Shown here: positions 44,329 to 53,064 of the stretch, piece after piece
How the letters are laid out: each line of letters opens with the position of its first letter
Position numbering within the stretch: the first letter of the stretch is position 1
From: JBGSPQ01 sp964346765
Lineage (GTDB): Bacteria > Patescibacteriota > Gracilibacteria > UBA1369
Assembly: GCA_964346765.1 (NCBI GenBank)
Contig: CAYFWB010000001.1
Coordinates: 186,001 to 250,000 of the forward strand
Direction: 5' to 3'
DNA: 64,000 bases
The notes under the pieces: model-generated
What the model was told of the DNA's origin: nothing
Database searches by the model: none
The model's input: the letters and a program-made list of their open reading frames with translations, nothing else
Made by a program: the position numbers and the translations under genes

Positions 44329-44748
44329 TTAATTTTTCTTCTTTTTCTTTTTTTTGGGGATATATTTGTTTATTTGTAGGCGTTTTTCACGGCGTTTTTT
44401 TTCCTCGGGGTATTTTTTAAAGTATGTAATATAACTATTGTATAGTACAAATACACTGGATATGAGTAGGATGTACATTAAAAAGCGCATCGAGAAAAAC
44501 GGCACATAATTATATCTGACAAGTATATATGCCGCAAACAGTACGGCAAGAATGATAAATTTAGTCGGGTAGTTTCTGAAAAGTTTTTTAAAAGCTTTGT
44601 CATCTTTATTTTTGAGCGCGTAATAGTATATTAGGCCTGTAAGAATGATGAAAACCAAGATAATGGCTCCGAGTGCCCAATAATATTCAAAGTTTCTTCC
44701 CGGATTCGGTGAGAAAAAATAAAGGATAAATTTGTTTATAGTGTCCAT
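44329..44748 (-). CDS. Hypothetical membrane protein with poly-Lys tail
   Basis: Unknown 139-residue protein with about three membrane helices (near 24-45, 66-81 and 86-107) and a strongly basic C-terminus (KKRREKRLQINKYIPKKKKK). By the positive-inside rule the tail is cytoplasmic and could bind nucleic acid or ribosomes. It lies 9 nt downstream of the lgt-like gene and is the last gene of its leftward string. Confidence 0.65.
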   Translation of the reverse strand: MDTINKFILYFFSPNPGRNFEYYWALGAIILVFIILTGLIYYYALKNKDDKAFKKLFRNYPTKFIILAVLFAAYILVRYNYVPFFSMRFLMYILLISSVFVLYNSYITYFKKYPEEKKRREKRLQINKYIPKKKKKKKN

Positions 44749-44757
44749 GTTTTTTCA

Positions 44758-45537
44758 TTAAGTTTTAGATGATAATTTTTTTTTGATCAAAGGCGCGTAG
44801 ACAAGAATAGCGCTTAAAATAACTCCAAGTAAAGCAAAAATTTGGGCTTCTCTAATACCAAAAATGAACCTGCTCTCATCGCCTCTTAAAAATTCTTCCA
44901 GGAATCGGAAGAAACTGTATCCGCCAAGCGCGAGTATGGCAATTTTACCCTCTTGTTTGCCTATTTTTTCATTGAAAAGCTTGAATAAAATGAAAGCGAG
45001 TATTCCCGAATAAAGGGCGGCATATATTTGAGTTGGATGAATCGGAACGGCGTAAATTGAAGTTTCGATTGTTACTCCCCATGGAAGAGTTGTCTCTCTT
45101 CCGTAATTTCTGCCGTCCAAAAGCGCTCCTACACTGCTGACGGAAATGGCTCCAAGCACGCTAACCGCAAATACATCCAGCCATCTTTTTACATTTTGTT
45201 GTTCTTTATACGCGAAGAAAGCGAGAGTTAATCCCAGTCCCAGAATTCCTCCCCAGGCGGATAGCCCTTTATCCCAGATGTATAAGATTTGAAGAACAGA
45301 TTTGGTGTTTAATTCATAGAAATATAATTGCCAGTTTGTAATAATAAAAATCGTTCTTGCCGATATCAACCCTCCAAGAAAAATCAAAAGACTGTGATTT
45401 GCAATAAAAGCCAGGGAAAGTTTGTTTTTCTTTATAAGTCGATTTATTATCATAAGCGCGACAAAAAAACCTACAGCTATAAAAATCCATAATGAATAAA
45501 AAGTGATCGGCCCGATTTCCAGCAATAACGGATACAT
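44758..45537 (-). CDS. Divergent prolipoprotein diacylglyceryl transferase-like protein
   Basis: Integral membrane protein of the Lgt family, which adds diacylglycerol to the lipobox Cys of lipoproteins. Recognisable elements: the start PLLLEIGPITFYSLWIF, GLSAWGGILGLG, the NYGRETTLPWGV segment, IHPTQIYAALYSG, and FRFLEEFLRGDE. The core signature that normally reads about GRIGNFINGE is replaced by SVGALLDGR, so the usual Arg, Asn and Glu are absent, and the usual His before GG is Trp. The chemistry may therefore differ or be lost. The 259-residue length is normal. Confidence 0.75.
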   Translation of the reverse strand: MYPLLLEIGPITFYSLWIFIAVGFFVALMIINRLIKKNKLSLAFIANHSLLIFLGGLISARTIFIITNWQLYFYELNTKSVLQILYIWDKGLSAWGGILGLGLTLAFFAYKEQQNVKRWLDVFAVSVLGAISVSSVGALLDGRNYGRETTLPWGVTIETSIYAVPIHPTQIYAALYSGILAFILFKLFNEKIGKQEGKIAILALGGYSFFRFLEEFLRGDESRFIFGIREAQIFALLGVILSAILVYAPLIKKKLSSKT

Positions 45538-45544
45538 GACTAAG

Positions 45545-46933
45545 TTAGAAGTTAAAGTAGATCAGAAAAGCGCTGAGTAAAAATACCGGAGTTATTACAA
45601 GTGAGGCAATTTCGTTTCGTTTGAAGAAATGTATTTTTATGCTCAAAGCGCTATGGAATAAGAATAGTGTGGCTAGGAAATATTTTAGGAAAGCCGATTT
45701 ATAGATATAGAAAAAATACGGGACTTGCTGAATGCCGAAATCTTTCGATACGGCATAAATAGAAACAAAATAATAGATAATATAGAATGTCAGCAACCAT
45801 CCCGTGAAACTGTATATTTCATGCGTAAGTACTTCCGTGGCGGTTTTTTCTTTTGATTGTTTGCGAAGCTGTTTGATCTTGTTTTTTTCCGCTTTTAATT
45901 CTTTTTTGAGTTTTTTCCGCTCGTTCCATAGTTTTTTTATGCTGGTCTTGGTTTCCTGTTTGAACTCGGGAGAGGGGGATTGGAAGTATAAGATGATAAA
46001 TTCTTTAAGTTGCCCGTTAAGTGATTCAATTTTTCTTTTGATCGCAAGCATTTCCGGTGTTTCCGAATGTGCTCCGATTAAAATGCCCACAAAAAAACCA
46101 AGGAAGGAATTCAGTCTTGTGGGAACGTCGACATCTTTTATATGTTCTTTGTACCAATCCCTTAAGGCTTCGGTAATATTGATGTTTGTTTTGGATTTGC
46201 CTTTTTTTAACTGCATCATCATTCCTTGGGCTTCCACGACCATTTTTGTTTTTTCTTTTATTCTTTCTTCTTCATGTAAAAAAAGTTCTTCTTTTTGGAG
46301 ATAAGAGAGGAGTTCTTCCGCCGTTTTTCTTATGTAATCAAGATTTGTACTGTTTTTTATCCTTAAAAGCTTTTCGACCTGCTCACGTATTTTTTCTTTG
46401 GTCTCCGGTTTCATTATTTTTTCATATTCGTCCAGAAGTTCTTTGACTTTTTTTAAAACAAATTCTATCTGTCGTTTTAACACAGCCTGTCTTTTTTCAA
46501 ACTCTCTTAGGTCTTTTTCGTCCGTGGTTTCTTTCTTTTTGGACAAGGTTTTTTCTTCTTCATAGCGGGCATATAAATCTAAGGCGCTCTTGCGTCTTTC
46601 TTTTTCTTTTTTTGTTTCAGGAAGAGTGTTATCTATTATGTATTCAACCGTAAGCGCGTACTCGGTTATTAATCTTTTGAAAGCGCTGTAAATGTTTTCA
46701 GCCTGGATTGTTCCGACGACTCTTTTACCGTTTTTATCGGTTGCTGCAAATTCAAAAGTGGGAATTTCCGTTTGGTCTTTGCCCGCCTCTTCTTCCGGCA
46801 TTTCTTCTATGTTTAATATAGAAAAACCGAGTTCGTTCAATTCATTGCGCGCGGCTTTTTCGTCGGGTGCGGCAATAGTGCCCTGAAGGCTCTTATTATC
46901 CGGATTTACTACGGTGTATCGAAATTTTGGCAT
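45545..46933 (-). CDS. Coiled-coil membrane protein with two GspF-N-like modules
   Basis: Unknown 462-residue protein. Residues 1-45 (FRYTVVNPDN.SLQGTI.APDEKAARNELNELGF) and about 57-100 (FEFAATDKNGKRVVGTIQAE.) are two copies of the small N-terminal module found at the front of type II secretion/type IV pilus inner-membrane proteins (GspF/PilC). The helical GspF core is missing. Instead a long Lys/Glu-rich region of predicted coiled coil covers 105-370, and three membrane helices close the protein. It may interact with the pilus machinery, as prepilin peptidase is also encoded in the window; this is inference. Confidence 0.65.
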   Translation of the reverse strand: MPKFRYTVVNPDNKSLQGTIAAPDEKAARNELNELGFSILNIEEMPEEEAGKDQTEIPTFEFAATDKNGKRVVGTIQAENIYSAFKRLITEYALTVEYIIDNTLPETKKEKERRKSALDLYARYEEEKTLSKKKETTDEKDLREFEKRQAVLKRQIEFVLKKVKELLDEYEKIMKPETKEKIREQVEKLLRIKNSTNLDYIRKTAEELLSYLQKEELFLHEEERIKEKTKMVVEAQGMMMQLKKGKSKTNINITEALRDWYKEHIKDVDVPTRLNSFLGFFVGILIGAHSETPEMLAIKRKIESLNGQLKEFIILYFQSPSPEFKQETKTSIKKLWNERKKLKKELKAEKNKIKQLRKQSKEKTATEVLTHEIYSFTGWLLTFYIIYYFVSIYAVSKDFGIQQVPYFFYIYKSAFLKYFLATLFLFHSALSIKIHFFKRNEIASLVITPVFLLSAFLIYFNF

Positions 46934-46938
46934 ACAGA

Positions 46939-48570
46939 TTATTTTTTATTTTGGTGTTTATGGCTCGCTTTTATAAATTCATAAAAAAGAGGGTGCGGTT
47001 TATTCGGCCTTGATAAGAATTCAGGGTGAAATTGGCATCCGATCATGAAAGGGTGTTCTTTTAGTTCGACTATTTCAACCAGGTCGGCTTTTGGGAAAAT
47101 TCCGGCCGTTATAAGTCCTCCTTCTTCTAGTCGTTTACGAAATTTATTATTATATTCATACCTGTGCCTGTGCCGCTCTTCAATATTTTCGGTTTTATAG
47201 ATTTGATAAGTTTTGGTACTTTTTTTTATTTTGCACGGATAGGCTCCCAGTCTCAGTGTTCCTCCTTTATCCCGATTCTTATATTGATCGGGCATGAAAA
47301 GGATAACATAATGTTTCTTTGATAATTTACCTTCTTCGTCGAATTCTTCGGATGTGTAATTTTTATTTTTTAGCAAATGTCTGGTAAATTCTATGGTCAT
47401 GATTTGCATTCCCAGACAAAGTCCCAGGTATGGTTTACCGGTTTCGCGGCAGTATTTTGCGGCTTTTATTTTGCCCTCCGTGCCGCGGATTCCAAAGCCT
47501 CCGGGTACAATCACTCCGTCAGCGGTTTTAACGTGTCTCCAGGCGTTTTGATCTTCGTTTTCAAGTTTTTCACTGTCCACCCAGGTTAAATCCAATTCAA
47601 GTCCCTGATGATAACAGGCGATTTTTAATGATTCGATTACGCTTAAATATGAATCATCCAATCCGGTATATTTACCAACTAGAGCTATCTTCACCGGTTT
47701 TCTTTTAGCGTTGATTTTAGCAACAAGCTCTTCCCAGTCTTTAAGTTTGGGTTTCAAGTCCCCGAGTTTCATCCTTTTGCCAATTTTTTGCGCTATAGCG
47801 TGTTCTTGATATCTTAACGGAACTTCATAAATTGATGAGATCGTGGGGGCGGGTATAACGTCGTTTTCATCCACGTCGCAAAACAAAGCTATTTTTTTGA
47901 GCAGTTCTTTTTTGATCGGATAATCGGCTCTGGCCAGTATGAAGTCCGGTTGAATTCCGGTTGCTCTAAGTTCTCTGACCGATGCCTGCGTGGGTTTTGT
48001 TTTGAGCTCTTTAGATCCCATTAAATAGGGGAGTAGCGTTAAATGAACAAATAGTGTGTTGTCATAACCAAGGTCGTTTCTAAGCTGTCTTAAAGCTTCC
48101 AAGAAGGGGAGTCCTTCAATATCACCTGTAGTTCCCCCGATTTCGGCAAGCACTATGTCGGCTTTGGTTTTTTTGCCGGCATCGGTGATTCTTTTTTTTA
48201 TCGCATTTGTAATATGTGGAATGATTTGAATCGTTCCGCCAAGATAGGTGCCTTTTCTTTCATGATTTAAAACTTCCGTATAGATTTTCCCGGTAGAAAC
48301 GGAAGAGTATTGATTAAGGTTTTCACCTATAAATCTTTCATAGTGCCCCAAATCCAGATCCGTTTCCGCGCCGTCTTGAAGAACAAAGACTTCACCATGT
48401 TGAAACGGGCTCATGGTGCCCGGATCCACGTTTAAATAGGGATCAAGTTTCATTGTAAACACTTTAAACCCGGAAGCTTTGAGGAGAGCGCCGATCGAGG
48501 CAGTTGCAATGCCTTTACCTAAAGATGAACAGACTCCGCCTGTCACAAATATGTATTTGGTCTCCCTCAT
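46939..48570 (-). CDS. pyrG: CTP synthase
   Basis: Aminates UTP to CTP with glutamine as nitrogen source. The N-terminal synthetase domain (about 1-265) starts with YIFVTGGVCSSLGKGI and contains DPYLNVDPGTMSP. The C-terminal class I glutaminase has GGFGIRG, the nucleophile Cys in YLGLCLGMQ and the HPEF His/Glu pair. It is 543 residues, full length. It lies 20 nt downstream of trpS. Confidence 0.98.
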   Translation of the reverse strand: MRETKYIFVTGGVCSSLGKGIATASIGALLKASGFKVFTMKLDPYLNVDPGTMSPFQHGEVFVLQDGAETDLDLGHYERFIGENLNQYSSVSTGKIYTEVLNHERKGTYLGGTIQIIPHITNAIKKRITDAGKKTKADIVLAEIGGTTGDIEGLPFLEALRQLRNDLGYDNTLFVHLTLLPYLMGSKELKTKPTQASVRELRATGIQPDFILARADYPIKKELLKKIALFCDVDENDVIPAPTISSIYEVPLRYQEHAIAQKIGKRMKLGDLKPKLKDWEELVAKINAKRKPVKIALVGKYTGLDDSYLSVIESLKIACYHQGLELDLTWVDSEKLENEDQNAWRHVKTADGVIVPGGFGIRGTEGKIKAAKYCRETGKPYLGLCLGMQIMTIEFTRHLLKNKNYTSEEFDEEGKLSKKHYVILFMPDQYKNRDKGGTLRLGAYPCKIKKSTKTYQIYKTENIEERHRHRYEYNNKFRKRLEEGGLITAGIFPKADLVEIVELKEHPFMIGCQFHPEFLSRPNKPHPLFYEFIKASHKHQNKK

Positions 48571-48590
48571 TACTTTTAACTTTATGTCAA

Positions 48591-49568
48591 TTATTTAAAC
48601 TGAAGGCCGGTCTTTTCTTTTACTTCGGCCATAACCTTTTGAGCTTCTGATCTGGCTTTTTTAGCTCCCTCCTTAAGTACGTCATTAACATATCCCAAAT
48701 CACTTAAGAGTTCAATTCTTTTTTCCCGATAAGGTTTGAAATAATCAAGTAATTTTGATAGAAGAATTTTTTTTGAGTCTCCGTAACCGAAACCACCGGT
48801 TTTATATTTTTCGGCCATTTCTTTTTGTTCGCCGGGAGTAGCGAAAAATGAATACAGTTTGTAAACAGCACATTTTTCGGGATTTTTAGGTTCTTCGATC
48901 GGTGTCGAATCGGTTTTAATACCCATTATTTGTTTTTTTAAAACCGCTTTATCGGCGAAAAATTCTATTATATTTCCGTAGCTCTTGCTCATTTTATGTT
49001 CACCGTCGGTGCCGATTACGTAGCCAGCGTCTTTCGGTATTTCCGGATCAGGCAGTTTGAATGTTTCTCCAAACATGTTATTGAATTTATCTGCTATATT
49101 TCTGGCAATTTCAACGTGTTGTTTTTGGTCTTTGCCGACCGGGACAATGTCCGGTTTGTATAAAAGTATGTCGGCGGCCATCAAAACCGGATAAGTAAAC
49201 AGACCGGCTGTTGAATCCTTCATATTTTTGGCAACGGCGTCTTTATAGGCGTGTGCGCGTTCAAGCAGACCCATTGGGGTTATACAATTGAAGATCCAGG
49301 CGAGTTCGCTGTGTTCGGGTATATCGCTTTGTTTAAAAAAAAACGTTTTTTCAGGATCAAGGCCGAGCGCGAGGTAATCAATCGCGATTTTTTTTGTCAG
49401 TTCCTGCATTTTTTGTTTGTCTCTCACTGTGGTGAGAGCGTGAAGATCTGCAATAAATATGAATGATTCGTGTTTGTCTTGCGTCTCCACGTGATTTTTC
49501 ATGGCACCAAGATAATTTCCAAGGTGCGGTGTGCCGCTTGATTGAATGCCGGAAAGTACACGTTTCAT
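48591..49568 (-). CDS. trpS: Tryptophanyl-tRNA synthetase
   Basis: Class I aminoacyl-tRNA synthetase charging tRNA-Trp. The HIGH-type motif is TPHLGNYLG (about 13-21) and the KMSKS loop is exact (HKMSKSYGN). FIADLHALTT, YPVLMAADILLY and GKDQKQHVE are conserved family segments. The 325-residue length is normal. It is followed by pyrG and separated by 68 nt from priA. Confidence 0.97.
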   Translation of the reverse strand: MKRVLSGIQSSGTPHLGNYLGAMKNHVETQDKHESFIFIADLHALTTVRDKQKMQELTKKIAIDYLALGLDPEKTFFFKQSDIPEHSELAWIFNCITPMGLLERAHAYKDAVAKNMKDSTAGLFTYPVLMAADILLYKPDIVPVGKDQKQHVEIARNIADKFNNMFGETFKLPDPEIPKDAGYVIGTDGEHKMSKSYGNIIEFFADKAVLKKQIMGIKTDSTPIEEPKNPEKCAVYKLYSFFATPGEQKEMAEKYKTGGFGYGDSKKILLSKLLDYFKPYREKRIELLSDLGYVNDVLKEGAKKARSEAQKVMAEVKEKTGLQFK

Positions 49569-49636
49569 TATTAATTTACTATGATTAATTCTTTTAAAAG
49601 TTTAGGCTGTTTTGCGCTTTTAGACAAGGATTAATA

Positions 49637-51643
49637 TTATACCGTGGAAAGAGGATCCACGTCGATTGTCACGTCTTTTAGATTGATCGGGTTGATTTTT
49701 TTTAAGAGTTTAGCGGGGTTTTGACCACTGATTAAAATGTGCCAGCGGTAAGTGTCTTTTAATTTTGGGATCAGGGCCGGGTAATAATTTATTTCAAAAT
49801 GTTCTTCAAAATGTTGTTTATTGCTTTCTTGCAGTAGTTTGTTGATTTTTTCAGTCAGATTGATACATCGTTGGTTATTTTTATCTTTGATCGTAAGTTT
49901 TATCAGTTTTGAAAAAGGTGGTTGAGAAAGTTCTTTTCTAATTTTGATTTCCTGTTCATAGAAACCCGTGAAATCGTGTTTTGCCGCCGCTCGGATAGCG
50001 TAATGGTTGGGCAGGTAGGTTTGTATAATCGCGTCTCCGTTTTGTTCGCGACCTGATCGTCCAGCGACTTGAGTGATCAGCTGAAATGTTTGTTCGCTTG
50101 CTCTGAAGTTTGGCAGTGTAAGTCCCAGATCTGCCAATACAATTCCAACCAGATTAATCTTTGGTAAGTGTAGTCCTATGGCGATCATTTGTGTTCCGAC
50201 CAGGATATCGGCTTGACCGTTTTTGAAAGTCTCATAGATTTGTTTGAATTGGTCTCTTTTTTGGGTGGTGTCTCTGTCCGCTCGGATTATCCTGGAACCT
50301 TTAAACATTTTATTCAATTCATCTTCAACTCTTTGTGTACCCAATCCTATGTATTTAATATATGCGCTGTCGCAATTGGGGCAGGTGTGCGGTACTTTTT
50401 CAATTTTTCCGCAGTGATGGCAGATCAGTCTTTCTACATTGAACGTGCCGTCTTCAACAGTGAATTTTTTATGATAAGTCATCGGGATTTCACAGCTGTC
50501 GCAGTTGTGTACATAGCCGCAAACTCTGCAGATGACAGCCGAAGCGGCACCGCGCCTGTTAAGAAATAGCAGAGATTGTTCTTTGTTATTAAGTTTTTCG
50601 TTTAGCTTATCTTGTAAATCGAGACTGAATATAGAAAAATTTTTCTTTTTCAGTTCTTGTCTTAAATCGACAATTTTGGTTTGCGGAAGCATACTTTTTT
50701 TTTGTGGTCTTTCGTTTAAGTTCATCAGCTCATAGATGCCTTTTTTTGCGGCGTAATAGCTTTCTATGGACGGGGTGGCGCTACCCATGAGGACTTTAAT
50801 TTTTAGAGTCTTCGCCATTCTTTGAGCGACATTTACGGCATGATAACGCGGGGTTTGATCCTGCTTGTAGGAATGATCATGTTCTTCATCGATTATGATT
50901 ATGCCAATATCCCGAAAGGGCGCGAAAAGGGCTGATCTTGATCCTATGATTATTCTTGTTTTTCCGCTGTGGATCGACAGCCATGCCTCTTCCTTTTGTT
51001 TAAGGGTGAGTTGTGAATGTATAACTCGCGTCGGTTCATGAAAATGTTCTTCAAAACGTTGTTGCGTTTGAGGTGAAAGCGATATTTCGGGTATTAGAAT
51101 AAGGACCTGTTTATCCCGTTTAAGATATTTTTCAACGGTATGCAGGTAAATTTCGGTTTTGCCAGAGCCGGTTATGCCATGAAGCAGTCCAACTGAATTT
51201 TTACTTTTCTCAAACTGTTCTAAAACTTTGATTTGATCATCGCTGAGCTGATGTTGAAATTTAAGTTTAAACGGAGAAGTATCAATGTTGTTCACGGTGG
51301 ATATTTTTTTCTTTTTTACGATGGAAACTGGCACGAACAGTTTAAGAGCCCTGAATTTGGGACAAAAATAGTAATCAGCTATCCAGTCGATAAGTTCGAT
51401 TTGATGGGATGTCAGGTGTGGCGCGTTTTTAACCGCCCCGATGATCGGTTTTGTGGAATATGCGGGTTTATTATTATGAATTTTGTAAATAATCCCTTTA
51501 ACCTTTCTGTTTTTTAAGGGTGCTTCTACAATTGTTCCCAGATTCAACTTTAAATTACCGGGTAGGGAGTAAGTCAATGTATCTTTATTTTCCCCCACTT
51601 TTTGAAAAAGCAGAATTTCGGCGTAGCATTGTTTCGTATTCAC
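49637..51643 (-). CDS. priA: Primosomal replication restart helicase PriA
   Basis: Superfamily 2 helicase that reloads the replisome at stalled forks. The start is GTG (51643), overlapping the TGA of the DUF1858 gene by 4 nt. The N-terminal 3'-DNA-binding domain is followed by Walker A in LLHGITGSGKTEIYLH, the DEEH box (IIIIDEEHDHSYKQDQ) and SATPS. The zinc region is intact (CRVCG, CDSC, CHHCG, CPNC). RVEDEL, GTQMIAIGL and QVAGRSGRE complete the helicase core. The length of 668 residues is normal. Confidence 0.96.
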   Translation of the reverse strand: MNTKQCYAEILLFQKVGENKDTLTYSLPGNLKLNLGTIVEAPLKNRKVKGIIYKIHNNKPAYSTKPIIGAVKNAPHLTSHQIELIDWIADYYFCPKFRALKLFVPVSIVKKKKISTVNNIDTSPFKLKFQHQLSDDQIKVLEQFEKSKNSVGLLHGITGSGKTEIYLHTVEKYLKRDKQVLILIPEISLSPQTQQRFEEHFHEPTRVIHSQLTLKQKEEAWLSIHSGKTRIIIGSRSALFAPFRDIGIIIIDEEHDHSYKQDQTPRYHAVNVAQRMAKTLKIKVLMGSATPSIESYYAAKKGIYELMNLNERPQKKSMLPQTKIVDLRQELKKKNFSIFSLDLQDKLNEKLNNKEQSLLFLNRRGAASAVICRVCGYVHNCDSCEIPMTYHKKFTVEDGTFNVERLICHHCGKIEKVPHTCPNCDSAYIKYIGLGTQRVEDELNKMFKGSRIIRADRDTTQKRDQFKQIYETFKNGQADILVGTQMIAIGLHLPKINLVGIVLADLGLTLPNFRASEQTFQLITQVAGRSGREQNGDAIIQTYLPNHYAIRAAAKHDFTGFYEQEIKIRKELSQPPFSKLIKLTIKDKNNQRCINLTEKINKLLQESNKQHFEEHFEINYYPALIPKLKDTYRWHILISGQNPAKLLKKINPINLKDVTIDVDPLSTV

Positions 51644-51975
51644 TGCTGTTTTTTATGAGTTTTTTTGATTACCTGGTTAATTTTTTCGCAGATTTTTTCG
51701 GGGTTTAGCCTGTGGATAGCCGCTCCTTCTTCTATACTTTCGTAGGCGGCTCCATGGCACCCCACACAATGTATGCCCAATTCACGCATGACTTGAGCGG
51801 CTTCGGGGTATGCCAGAATAACGTCTCCGATTACCATGTCTTTTGTGATTTCCACGATTTCTCCTTCTTTAAGATGTACTTCTTGGTGCGGATGGATGAT
51901 TTCCATGGAAGCTCTGTCTTCCCTATTGCCGGTTTTTTTTTGATTGTGCATATTATTGTTTATTATCATTCTCAT
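51640..51975 (-). CDS. DUF1858-domain protein
   Basis: Residues about 42-105 match DUF1858: ITKDMVIGDVILAYPEAAQV, the Cys pair in GIHCVGCHGAAYESIEEGA and the closing CEKINQVI. In other proteins this small domain occurs alone or fused to redox proteins, and the CxxC pair may bind a metal or cluster. The first 23 residues are poorly conserved and translation may begin at the internal Met9 or Met24. It overlaps the priA start and is probably co-transcribed with it. Confidence 0.8.
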   Translation of the reverse strand: MRMIINNNMHNQKKTGNREDRASMEIIHPHQEVHLKEGEIVEITKDMVIGDVILAYPEAAQVMRELGIHCVGCHGAAYESIEEGAAIHRLNPEKICEKINQVIKKTHKKQQ

Positions 51976-52011
51976 TCTACAAAAAAGATAAATATAATTA
52001 ACATTTATCTA

Positions 52012-52040
52012 TTGACACTTCCATTAAAATATGTTATAAA
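52012..52040 (+). promoter_or_regulatory. Consensus sigma-70 promoter of the helical-repeat gene
   Basis: Perfect TTGACA (52012-52017), a 17-nt spacer and TATAAA (52035-52040). The start is expected near 52047, about 16 nt before the ATG. Confidence 0.88.
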
Positions 52041-52062
52041 GACAGCCTTTGTAATTTTGCAT

Positions 52063-52707
52063 ATGAATTATCATAATGATCAACAACAAGGCGCTTATGA
52101 AAAAGCTATGGCAATTTTGAAAGCCGCCATGGAAAGAAGATATGACGTTTTAACCGAAACTTTTGTTAAAGAGGGGCCTGACAGATTAAAGGAGTTAATG
52201 GCTTACGAAAACGAACAGGATTGGGTTGAGCTTTTTGATTATCTGGTTTCCAAACAGGGTGTATTAAAGAAAACGGTAATGACTTATATGGATTTTTTTA
52301 CTGATTTTGTGGCAAAAAAGGGTCCGCAGGCTTTACGAAATTTGTTCAGAATCAATGAAAGTAAATATGATCTCAATTTTGAAGAAATATTTGACCTGGT
52401 GGCTATTTCAACAGGAGCTCTGCATAATTATGTTAATGATAATAAAATGGAACTGGCGCACAGAATTCGCGATGGAAAGGCTAATAGTCTAAGGTATGAA
52501 TTAGGGTTGAATAATTCAAAATATGACGACCTTTGGTTTGAAATATTGGATTTATTGATGAGATGCGTTTGTGAAACTGCTATCACAAAGAGTCAGTACG
52601 ATCATGGTTTGAAGGCTTTTTCATTACTTATGAATAAAACTCGTCAGCAACGTTCGCTGAGATCTTACAGTAAAATGTGGGAATACAGCGATGCAGGAAA
52701 ATTTTAG
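52063..52707 (+). CDS. Hypothetical helical-repeat protein
   Basis: Unknown 214-residue soluble, all-helical protein. The ATG at 52063 is chosen because a consensus promoter lies directly upstream; the longer open frame to 51712 would overlap the divergent DUF1858 gene. Three units of similar plan can be read: GPDRLKELMAYENEQDWVEL, GPQALRNLFRINESKYDLNF and KANSLRYELGLNNSKYDDLW, each followed by a helix such as FDYLVS, FDLVAI and LDLLMR. This suggests a small repeat-scaffold protein. Its strong promoter implies high expression. It overlaps the next gene tail to tail by 4 nt. Confidence 0.75.
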   Translation: MNYHNDQQQGAYEKAMAILKAAMERRYDVLTETFVKEGPDRLKELMAYENEQDWVELFDYLVSKQGVLKKTVMTYMDFFTDFVAKKGPQALRNLFRINESKYDLNFEEIFDLVAISTGALHNYVNDNKMELAHRIRDGKANSLRYELGLNNSKYDDLWFEILDLLMRCVCETAITKSQYDHGLKAFSLLMNKTRQQRSLRSYSKMWEYSDAGKF

Positions 52708-53018
52708 TCGATATTTTTTTTCAGTTTGATTTTAAAGTAGTGATCTTTGTCCGATCCGTCTTTATGAACTACGCGAATATGATAGGCGGCGTATCGTTCC
52801 GGCATGAATTTGTAGTGGCAATAATCAACAACTTTGGTCTCTTTACCCAGTCTTTCTTTATTTAAGTGATTGTCGCTGTCTTCTCTTTCACTGTGTTCTA
52901 TCGCTTCATATTGTTCGGGAGTTAGATTTTCCCACTCAGTGCTTCTTTGTTTATAAATGGCTTTTAGTTTATCCCAATACTGATCAATTGTTTCGGCGTT
53001 GATGTATTCTCCGGACAT
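52704..53018 (-). CDS. Hypothetical small protein
   Basis: Unknown 104-residue soluble protein. The first half is helical and acidic (YWDKLKAIYKQRSTEWENLT). The second half is probably beta (VVDYCHYKFMPERYAAYHI, then GSDKDHYFKIKLKK). No membrane segment and no motif recognised. It lies 46 nt from the ABC permease start on the same strand but upstream of neither, and it converges with the helical-repeat gene with a 4-nt overlap. Confidence 0.55.
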   Translation of the reverse strand: MSGEYINAETIDQYWDKLKAIYKQRSTEWENLTPEQYEAIEHSEREDSDNHLNKERLGKETKVVDYCHYKFMPERYAAYHIRVVHKDGSDKDHYFKIKLKKNID

Positions 53019-53064
53019 AAAACTTAAAAGTTAGCTTTTATTGACGTAATAATTTTAACATATT

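Noticed and set aside
45804..46304. 166-residue plus-strand open frame inside 45545-46933
   Set aside because: Rich in Ser, Phe and Cys, as expected of a mirror of Lys/Glu-rich coiled coil on the other strand; no start signal.
51712..52062. Longer N-terminal extension of the helical-repeat protein
   Set aside because: It would run over the divergent DUF1858 gene and across the consensus promoter at 52012; the ATG at 52063 fits the promoter.
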